Assembly: GCA_037013685.1 (NCBI GenBank) | Contig: CM072884.1 | Location: 100,978,048 to 101,042,047 of the forward strand | Direction: 5' to 3' | Length of the DNA stretch: 64,000 nt | Origin: Acridotheres tristis | Lineage: Eukaryota > Chordata > Aves > Passeriformes > Sturnidae | Shown: piece after piece, positions 52,753 to 64,000 of the stretch | Numbering within the stretch: the stretch's first letter is position 1 | Layout of the letters: each line of letters begins with the position of its first letter | Made by a program: the position numbers and the translations under genes | Notes under the pieces: model-generated | The model's input: the letters and a program-made list of their open reading frames with translations, nothing else | Told to the model about the DNA's origin: nothing | The model's database searches: none

Positions 52753-53891
52753 GTTTTTTGGGTCTTTTGATTTTTTTTTCATTTAAAAGTAAATTTTTAA
52801 AGACTTTGTAAGGAAAAGACAAAGATCTTGCCTGACAACTTAGATACAAATAAATCCATGACCAAACTATTGGCAAAAACCTGAATAGGGGTAGAATCAA
52901 ATGAATATGGTTTTTGTATTGTTCTGGGTGTTCAGGTGATTTCTTGAAGACAGACCCTTAGGGTAAAGCAGCAGTTCCTGGGAAAACAAGTGAGTTACTT
53001 GAGGAAATGTTCTTCCTCAACAAGGTGATGACTGTATGGGTAAACCTTCTAAGCAGTTGTATGCCTGTGCTTTATAGATGGGAGTTTGTGACACAAGACA
53101 GTAAATTCCACATTTAAGCCTGGAAGGATGACACTTTTCACCATCACATAAGAACTTTGACCATGGATATATGTTTTATTTAGCAATTCTTTGGGCTGTT
53201 AAACTTTTACCGTGTGCAGCTCCACTGTCTTTAGTATCCTGGTACTAAAATGTCACCCTGGAATTAAAAAGAAACCTGTGACTTTGAATTTGAGGAACAA
53301 TTTTGATTCCTATGTGGAACATCAGTAGCTCATCACTCACCAGAGTGTCTCCATTGATGGGTGTTTTTTTGCAACTGGTTAGTCTACCAGAAGCAGACAG
53401 GAAACATCTATAGCTAGATTGACCCTACAGCCTTAATAATCTACAGTTTTCCCTTACAGATGTGCCTAAGTATGTTCATTTACTCTATTTTTCATAGAGG
53501 AAATAGAATCAGGCTTACATTTTATCATTTTCATATTTCTTGCTTCACTAAAGCCTCACTAAGCTATTATTTTAATTGTTATTGCACTTTACCTATGTAT
53601 TGTCTATTGATCAGTCAGGACATCTGAGGATAATCCAGTACTCTCCATAGGAAACATGAGGTGTGTTTTCCACAGGAGCACATGCATTTATTCCAATGTG
53701 TGTGTGGCAGGATCTGTGCTGCCTCTCTGAGATCCTCTCTATTGCATTCTACCACCCAAGGGAAAAGTCCCCTCAAAAAGCCTTCTGAAACCAAACAAAT
53801 GAGGTCATAAAATCGAAACCCTTGGGCATTGTGACAGCTATTCAGCTGTATTCAATTGACCTCACTATTTTTTTTCTTTTTGTTATTGCAG

Positions 53892-53946
53892 GATTCCCAG
53901 CAGGAGAACTTCAAAAGCCTTTCTTTTGGGGAACACAGTATCCTAG
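53892..53946 (+). CDS. PHEX: PHEX exon 16 (residues 549-567)
   Basis: A 55-bp exon whose first two bases complete Arg549 and which ends after two bases of Arg567. It reads FPAGELQKPFFWGTQYP. The acceptor is TTATTGCAG and the donor AG|GTAAGT matches the consensus. FPAG is shared with neprilysin and other M13 peptidases. The length equals human exon 16. Gln replaces Glu at GTEYP relative to human. Confidence 0.97.
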
Positions 53947-57082
<3,136 letters not shown>

Positions 57083-57767
57083 TGATAACCTTTTAATTTA
57101 CAAAGTTGACAGATTAAAAAGCTGACTTGTACATGCTGTAGCATTTTCATTGTTTTTATTGGTTTTTTTAATGGTGCTGAGTTGTGTGACAAAATTATAA
57201 ACTTATATTTATTAGATTTATTTACATGGAAACTTGCTTGTCTGAATTGGATTTTGTTTGGTAAAAAATACCACAAGTTTGAGTCTTTCTGTTTGTCTTG
57301 AATGAAAATTAAATCAGCAACAGATTCTGAAAGTCCTAACAGGGAGGGGGGAAGTGAGAGGGGCAAAGGGATAATTTCTGATTGATAAAAATTACTTCCA
57401 AGAAAACTTTTCATTTCAGGTTTGACCTTTTTCAAAAGATAATTGCAAAAGTTTTAAAACACAATACTGGAACAAGAGTGGTACAGAAAAGATGTTGCAA
57501 AATATTAAAATTAATTTCAAAAAAGAGACAGAAGGGGAAAAAAATGGTCAGAAAATGTCAATCCAATTGTCCTGACAAACTGGGTGGACTGGGGCATTGC
57601 CACTGCCTAGGTTTGGCTGTCTCAGGAAAGTGCTTTTTAAAATTTGGCTGCTGAGAGAAAGTGAAGGGAGAGGGAGGAGAAGGGAGGTGCAGAGTGAAAG
57701 AAACGTGAACCTCCTCCTCCAGGGAGTAATTTTAGCTTTGCTTATATTTTGTAATATTGAATACCTT

Positions 57768-57832
57768 AAAAAAAACAAACAAACCCCCCCCCCCCCAAAC
57801 CCCAAAAAACCCCAAAACAACAACAACAAAAG
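57768..57832 (+). repeat. C/A low-complexity block with C13 run
   Basis: An A run and AAAC units lead into 13 consecutive C (57784-57796), then C4 tracts separated by A3 to A6, then CAA units. On the minus strand this gives G13 and two G4 tracts separated by T runs, a pattern able to form a G-quadruplex. Confidence 0.93.
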
Positions 57833-58841
57833 AAAACGTTGTATCCTGGTATCCTGTTCCCACTGCTCTGTAACACTTGGTGTTGGCAAACACTCCAGAA
57901 TGGAGACATTTTTCTTCATAAACTCCCAGCTTGTGTAGGTGAGCACCTAATCTCCACCTTGTCTCCTGCCAGTCAGAGAGGAACCTAATGTTTGATTTCC
58001 TAAGCAGACCCCTCCTTCTACCCAGGTTCTTACCTTCCAAATATAGAAATAAATACATGTCTAGGGAATTTGTCACCTTGAACAAGACAATACACTGAGA
58101 AGGTAAAATAAAAAGAAAGAAAAAGATGAAGCAAAACATCTTCAGTACTTGGTATTGTGTCTCTGTTGCTCCTTACCTGTCTCCTGCAGTTGCAAAGAAG
58201 AATCAAATCACAGAGCAAAGCTGCATCCACATTGGCAGCTAAACACACGCTCAGAAAAGTCCAAACATGTCTTGTGTATGACTGGCTGGAGTCATGATAG
58301 AGATTAAATACTCCTACAAATGATAGGGAGCAGGGACCTGAGACTGAAACAAGCCACTGCTTAACCATCAGCCTGGGCCATGGGATGTGTGTAATCCCCC
58401 TGTTTCCATGAGCAGGGCTTAAATGTTCAGGTTTTGCTCCAAAATCAAAAATGGAAACTTCAGAAGTTTGCATGAAATGGATTTGTTTCCTGATCAAGTG
58501 AAGAATTAATAATAAATTAGTTATCATCACATTTTCAGAATGAAAGACATATGAACTGAGGATGAAAAATACAATTATACTTGCAAGAAAGCTAAGTGCC
58601 TCTTACACTATGTAATTATAAAATGTAATATAGAACTCATTAGTCATTACTATCTTTTTCTGCAAATGGAAATTATGATAATAAATAGAATGCCAGCTTT
58701 TCACTGCTGATTTGAATAGGGTCAAGATTTTGCTCACTGGTCCTATCCATTTTGTACACACACTTACATGAGAACATTCACCTCTCATTTCTGTGAAGGT
58801 GATAGATTCCTAAACTGTGATAGTTTTCTCCTGCAAAAACA

Positions 58842-58870
58842 TTTTCTTTCTTTCTTTCTTTCTTTCCTTT
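58842..58870 (+). repeat. (TTTC)n array acting as the exon 18 polypyrimidine tract
   Basis: ATTTTCTTTCTTTCTTTC repeats continue to CCTTTTTGAG, immediately before exon 18. No other pyrimidine tract lies between the array and the acceptor AG, so the array must supply the splice signal. Confidence 0.9.
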
Positions 58871-58875
58871 TTGAG

Positions 58876-59006
58876 GTCGAAAATATGACAAAAATGGAAA
58901 TTTAGACCCTTGGTGGACAACTGACTCTGAAGAAAAATTTAAAGAGAAAACAAAATGCATGATTAATCAATACAACAATTACTACTGGAAGCAAGCTGGC
59001 TTACAT
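58876..59006 (+). CDS. PHEX: PHEX exon 18 (residues 590-633)
   Basis: A 131-bp exon that completes Gly590 and ends in phase 0. It reads [20 protein letters not shown], then [19 protein letters not shown] and AGLH. The acceptor is TTTTTGAG, with G rather than C or T before AG, which is unusual. The donor is CAT|GTATGT. The D-K-N-G-N-L segment follows the HEFTHGFD helix in all M13 peptidases, and the Cys in KTKCM is a conserved ectodomain cysteine. The length equals human exon 18. Confidence 0.97.
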
Positions 59007-61996
59007 GTATGTAAACCATCAGTGACTGAAAACAGTGGTGCATGAGAAGTCTGGGTGGCTGTGCCTTTTTTTCTTTTTTTTTTTTTTTTAAGTTCCCTTT
59101 TTATAAATCCCAAAGTATTGGGATATAAGGCTACCGACTTAATTTCTCACAACAAATGATTTTTTGAGGTGAATAATTGTGTAAAAAATTATCTGTCAGG
59201 TTTGATTAGTCCAGACAAATACCACTACCCACATTCTGGTGACAGGGTTAAACCATTTCTCTCCATCACATTATTTTGGAATCAGAGGAAGAGGATGAAG
59301 CCACTCAGCAGGGCTGGTCTAATTATTGTGAGCATGTTAAATGTCTTCTGAAGATGAGGTCTGTGATGAAAACTGAGCAGTCACTCTTTTAGAATGAATA
59401 TAATAGCATGTTTTATAGATTCCTTTAACAATTCTGCCTGTTATTTATTGCAGCTATAAAATGGATGCATAAGCCCTACTTTATTTCAGATTCAACTCTT
59501 GCTATTTCTTCCATGTGTGCACACAGACCCCATTTGTATGCTTAATCAAGGGAATATGACAGCAGTAGCTCCTAGAAAAGGATTGAGAAAGAAAGTGCAA
59601 GGGAATTGTTTCTGTTTCACTGTCTATCAGAGGTATGGGCTTCCTTGAAAATGTGTACATACATATGTGTGTCCAAAATGAGGATAAACGGGATGCATCC
59701 CAGACCTTCAGAAATGAATAGCTGAAATTCCAGTAATGTTGTCTGGGACACGATTTTAATCTTAGTTTTCAGGATAAAACACATACTCCAGTCTCCACTC
59801 ACTTCTATCACCTCTACCTACATTTTAGAAATACTAGTGAATCTTTGCCTTTTAAGAGTAGCAAGGCCCCATGAAATGGTTATCAACAATTCTAGCACTT
59901 TTGCCAGGTTTGTTTGTGCTGATCTCAGAGATAACAAAGCCATGTTGTGGTCCAGTCTGAAGTCCAGCAGCTCAGACTTGAAATACTTCATAATAAGCTA
60001 ATTTACAAATAAAATATTCAGAGGCTCATTCCTGAATATTTGTAGGACAAAAACTGTTGTTACAAAAATGTCACTCAAAGACGATCATTAAAACTTTCCC
60101 CAAGGATGTGGCTGAGCCCTTCCCATGCCTCTGCCATTGGCCATCCCCTTTACCTTTTGTCTCTTGAGTTGAGGTAGGTGTGAATTTCCTCTCAGTGTAG
60201 ATACTGCCTTTGAAGTCCATGGATGGGATTACTGGAGAGATCCTGTTACCCACAGCTTTGTCATCCCATTCCTTCCATATCCACAGGATAACCAAAAGCA
60301 CTTTTTAGATGATAGAAGATTTTTCCAGTTTTCTGCCATATTTTATGCCTTTTGTATGAAGAACTATGCAAGCAAAGACCTTTTTTATTATCATTTTGGC
60401 CTGTCATTTGCATCAATACTCTGCAGATCTTTTACCCTTGTATGAATATTTTTCATGGATCAAGAAACCTATTTATTCTTCTCCCTTCTCATCTGATATA
60501 CAATAAAAATGTCTCCAGAAAAGAAGCCTAATGAAAGAAAAAGTGGATATAGAAATAGCTTCAGTGTGCAATAATCACTTAAAGTCATCTCATCAAATAA
60601 AGGGCTTATCATGGTCCCTGATCCCTGCCACAAACTCTGTGCAGAGCAGTCTGGAATACCTGATCCAGAGCTGCCTGAGATCAGCAGAAAGAATTCTTCT
60701 CCTTTTTAGATGCCCTGTGGCCCTGTTCCACTGTCAGGTTATTCTGATCTTGTGGTCTAAGTCAGTCTCCTTTACAAGCCCAGTGCAAGTAAAATGTGTG
60801 AACAGGAGGGCCAGGGAGAAAGGTGTGCATGCCCTTCCCTGCTCTCCCAGCACCTTTTGTCCTAAAAGCAACTCTCTCACTCTGTCTCCATCCTCCTGAG
60901 GGCAGGGGAGAGCTGACAGGAAAAGGGTTGCACTTTCCTCTGGCTCCCATTTTTCCTGTAACATTTTACCCAAGGCATCAATTAAGATGTCCCAAATCCA
61001 ATCTGGGTGCTCCTTTGCACTGAGTGTGGGGCTGTGCACAAGTTTCTGGCCATTCCCTTGGTGTTTTTACCTCTTCTTGGTGTTTTTACCTATTCTTCTC
61101 CTTTTCCCCCTCTTTTGCCATCCTGGAACTGAGTCCTGATGCCAACCCCACTGTGCTGATCCCTGTGGCACAGGAGAGCTGATGGCTGCAGCCAGCATTG
61201 ACCTTCAGAGCCCTGCTCAAAACTGGGCTCAATTATCTTGCTTATTCGAGGCACAGGAGAGAGTGAAACTGCTTAATTACAAATAGAGTTGGTAACACAA
61301 GGACCTTAGTAGGCTGGGTGAGTCGAGATAATGCTACTCCAGCAGAAATTAGGATTTCTTTGTAATGATATTGCACTTGGTAATGCCAGGAGACCAGTTT
61401 CCTCACAAAGTTTATATAGTGCAGTTTCCCACAATACATTCTTGTTGCTCCTGTTCTTGGAATCAATACCCAGAAGAAGCAACAGGAATCCTTTGCAGAT
61501 ATTTTTAGAGCACCGAATATACTACCAATTTTGATTCTGTCTCTGACAGTTATTTTTAATCACACTTATTTATGTTATGACTTGGAAGTTATTTTAGCAT
61601 CCCAGTAGTACTGTAAGAGTTATGTAGAGAAATAAACATAACCTTTTAGACCAAAGTTTAAGAAAGAGGCTACTGGATCTCAGATATAACCAGATATAAA
61701 CAGTCCTTAGGGGAAAATTACTGACACTCAGCTCAAAGATCAGGGGCTGGATTTTAAGTGCATTCTATCTACTATATTTTGTGCAGTAGAGATCTATGAC
61801 CAGAGCTAGGATAACTCATCACAGAAGATAGTTCACTGGCAGTATCCACATGGAAACACAGTTTTTTTAACCAAAGTTGGTTGAAATCGACTGAGGTTGT
61901 TCTTGCCTTGTTTTACTTTTCCCCCTCTTTTTGAAGTTGATCAAGTAGGAAGTTCAGAAATGGGTCAAATGACTGATGTTCTTTCATTCTGCCAAG
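59007..61996 (+). other. PHEX: PHEX intron 18 (3.0 kb)
   Basis: A GT-AG intron with a T-rich run (59065-59089), a GC-richer patch (about 60640-61220) without recognised content, and a 19-base tandem duplication (61060-61097). The acceptor is CATTCTGCCAAG, with a mediocre pyrimidine tract. Confidence 0.9.
61060..61097 (+). repeat. 19-bp tandem duplication
   Basis: GGTGTTTTTACCTCTTCTT is followed at once by GGTGTTTTTACCTATTCTT, which differs by one base. A local duplication of recent or moderate age. Confidence 0.93.
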
Positions 61997-62062
61997 GTGA
62001 AAGGGAAGAGAACTTTAGCAGAAAACATTGCAGATAATGGAGGTTTGCGAGAAGCTTTCAGG
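61997..62062 (+). CDS. PHEX: PHEX exon 19 (residues 634-655), third zinc ligand
   Basis: A 66-bp exon, phase 0 at both ends. It reads [20 protein letters not shown] and FR. The ENIAD motif at 62021-62035 supplies Glu642 (third zinc ligand) and Asp646 (positions the catalytic histidine), by homology with neprilysin. Arg651, a human disease position, is kept. The residue before Glu642 is Ala (GCA, 62018-62020), where human PHEX and most M13 enzymes have Gly. The acceptor is GCCAAG and the donor is AGG|GTAAGT. The length equals human exon 19. Confidence 0.97.
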
Positions 62063-62173
62063 GTAAGTAGATGGAAAATATCTGAAACATCATATTATTA
62101 AAAAAATAAAATAAAAAAGAGCTGTGGTTATCTTCATGTTGCTGAAAGGCACTTAGTATCTCTTTCTTATCAG
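62063..62173 (+). other. PHEX: PHEX intron 19 (111 bp)
   Basis: The shortest intron in the window, GT-AG. It contains an A/T-rich stretch (AAAAAAATAAAATAAAAAAG). The acceptor is CTCTTTCTTATCAG. Confidence 0.95.
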
Positions 62174-62278
62174 GCATACAGGAAATGGATTACAGAAAAG
62201 AGGGGAGGAGAAGAAGAGCCTTTGCTTCCAGGCCTTGAGTTCACACATAACCAGCTTTTCTTTCTGAGTTATGCCCAT
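62174..62278 (+). CDS. PHEX: PHEX exon 20 (residues 656-690)
   Basis: A 105-bp exon, phase 0 at both ends. It reads AYRKWITEKRGGEEEPLLPG and LEFTHNQLFFLSYAH. The donor is CAT|GTGAGT. The QLFFLSYA stretch is a family-wide M13 motif in the C-terminal catalytic domain. The loop KRGGEEE differs from human but keeps the same length. The length equals human exon 20. Confidence 0.97.
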
Positions 62279-63948
62279 GTGAGTAGTACAAATGTGTTTC
62301 AAATCCCCATCTATTAACCTGAACAATGTGCAGTGCAGAGATGAGCTTGCTTGTTTTCAACAATCTGCATCACCCAAACACAGACTTCGAGAGTATAAGC
62401 AGAGACTTCTCCCACAATTATTATTTCTTTATCTTTCCCTCATCTACCCAGGGTGCCAGGACTGCTGAAATTATTCTTGGATGTGCACAGTGTTGTCACA
62501 GCAACTTTCTTTCTTCTTTCTACTTCTCTGCACTAAAAGGGTCTTCCTGCATGTATTTACTCCTCAGCCTCCTTCAATTTTAACTAACACCATTTGTTAT
62601 TGTGTACATTGTTCAAGGAAACTAAGCAGCAGTGAAGAAAGTCTTGGTTTATTTTTCCCATCTGTACACTAAATATGCTGTAACAAAACTTTGGTAAGGG
62701 ATGTGAGTTTTTTAGGAAAAAAAACATAGAGTAAGGGAGAGGATCAGAAATTATTTATTTGGGTAAACAAATTGGGGCAAACTTCCTACATGAGAAGTAA
62801 AAGGCTATAAAACTTTGCCACCAGTTGAAGGAATGGATCATTCCAAACTTAAAAAACAGGACCCAATGCAACCAGTCCTGGCTGAAAATAATTCCTCTGC
62901 TGAGAGTCAATGTAGCAGTTTATTGGCCTGTGGCTGTTTGACTATATTGAACAATGAAAAGATTCCACTTTCACCGTTCATGCTGAATTAAGTTTCACCT
63001 CGTGTCAGTTTTTCTCCAAGAAAATTTTGAAGCTATGGGGAACATTTGGGGGTCTTACAGGACCACTGCAGGAATCACATGTCCCTCACAGGGAGGGCAC
63101 AGTGAGAGCAGTGTATGCACTCGAGCTCAGTCTATTTCCACAAAGCTCAAGACACTCAACAGACTCACTTAAAATGTCAGAACTGTGTTCAGCCAGACAA
63201 AATTGCACTGAAGTCCACTGAAATCCTATGGGCAACCTGGCTTAAAGGATTTTGCTGATAGAAACATTTAATGTAGAGACTTAGGTAAGGTAGGGGCAGT
63301 TTAAAGGATATTTTTCATGCAATGGATACAGCATAAGAGGGATTATTCAGTTGTGCAAATATTCTATCTATGCTTTCTTTTTGATTGGGTTAAGTATCTT
63401 ATCAGGAATAGGGAACTGGGGACCACTGATGGAAACGTGGAAAATGTGTAATTTCAAAAGACACTGACGTTCCAGCATGGCATAAATATGTCAGGTAATA
63501 CAGCAGCAATTCTAGAGATGATAAGCATCATTATGTGTACCTTTTATACAAATTACATGGTTTTGAGGCCAAGAGGTATGTTTGGTAATTATTAAGGTAT
63601 GAGATGCTGCAGCACAAGCTGAAAGACAAGCTACCATTACAGAGAATTTCAAAAGAAGAACTAGTATAGTAACTGTGATTAGATGATGGGAAAGAGTGTA
63701 CAGAGAAAAACAGTGGGTAAACACTGGATCCATTAGGAGATTTGAAAAACAAGAGAGTATACCAGGAGAAAACTGCAGACTGGCAAAGGTGAAACAAAGA
63801 AGAAATTTATGGTGTCTTTCCATTTTATGCATTCTGTAAATAATAGGCATCTTAAGAACAGTGACATTGCATTTTGCTTTACATAAAAAGTCATCCCAGA
63901 TAATGTGCTTGTTTCTGGATTTTTATTTTTTATTTTTAATTTTATTAG
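62279..63948 (+). other. PHEX: PHEX intron 20 (1.7 kb)
   Basis: A GT-AG intron of unique AT-rich sequence without recognised repeats. The acceptor is a T-rich tract ending TTTTATTAG. Confidence 0.92.
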
Positions 63949-64000
63949 GTGAGATGCAACTCCTTTAGACCAGAATCTGCGAGGGAACAAATATATACTG
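63949..64000 (+). CDS. PHEX: PHEX exon 21, 5' part (residues 691 to about 707)
   Basis: The first 52 bases of an exon expected to be 77 bp. It reads VRCNSFRPESAREQIYT, in phase with exon 20, and is cut by the window end. The VRCN cysteine and RPE motif are typical of M13. The catalytic histidine of the HSP motif, expected shortly afterwards, is outside the window. The exon begins with GTGAGA, which looks like a donor site right after the acceptor AG. Confidence 0.96.
   Translation, partial: MRCNSFRPESAREQIYT

Larger units (their letters stand above)
42825..53891 (+). other. PHEX: PHEX intron 15 (11.1 kb)
   Basis: A GT-AG intron containing a plus-strand CR1 ORF2 fragment (about 49855-50570) and an 18-base T run (52735-52752). 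The rest is unique AT-rich DNA. A 127-codon minus-strand open frame at 44303-44686 and a 143-codon one at 46071-46502 have no recognisable domains and no coding signature. The acceptor is TTTTTGTTATTGCAG. Confidence 0.88.

Noticed and set aside
58030..58530. 166-codon open frame on the minus strand, the longest in the window
   Set aside because: It lies wholly in intron 17, has no recognisable domain, and its N-terminal part reads like translated AT-rich intron. No splice or codon pattern supports it.

Overview
This is a stretch of vertebrate nuclear DNA. It is almost certainly avian: it is intron-rich and low in repeats, its only clearly recognisable interspersed repeats are CR1 LINE fragments of bird type, and it carries a single split gene on the plus strand. 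A passerine or other neoavian bird is plausible from the CR1 variants, but the species cannot be read from the sequence.

The gene is PHEX, the phosphate-regulating endopeptidase of bone and teeth (peptidase family M13, related to neprilysin and ECE). Fourteen consecutive coding exons were found by reading the sequence, corresponding to human exons 8 to 21. Exon 21 is cut by the window end. Each complete exon has the same length and phase as the human exon as I recall it (84, 146, 94, 129, 102, 78, 104, 59, 55, 68, 131, 66 and 105 bp), and every complete intron is GT-AG. The exons join into one uninterrupted frame of 1,273 nt, covering residues 284 to about 707 in human numbering. This includes the NAFYS substrate-binding motif (exon 15), the HEFTH zinc site (exon 17) and the ENIAD third zinc ligand (exon 19). 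Exons 1 to 7 and the C-terminal end lie outside the window.

Layout: 1-2179 end of intron 7; exons 8 and 9 at 2.2-2.7 kb; exon 10 at 8.8 kb; exon 11 at 14.0 kb; exon 12 at 17.7 kb; a 15.9-kb intron 12; exons 13 and 14 at 33.7-35.5 kb; exon 15 at 42.8 kb; exon 16 at 53.9 kb; exon 17 at 57.0 kb; exon 18 at 58.9 kb; exons 19 and 20 at 62.0-62.3 kb; start of exon 21 at 63.95 kb. Everything else is intron, with at least six CR1 fragments, a (TATC)11 microsatellite, several poly-T runs and three long poly-C runs.

No second protein-coding gene, RNA gene, CRISPR array or novel multi-gene system is visible. The most useful oddities are a Gly-to-Ala change next to the third zinc ligand, a microsatellite that serves as the polypyrimidine tract of exon 18, a G-quadruplex-prone C/A block in intron 17, and two same-orientation CR1 copies flanking exons 11 and 12.
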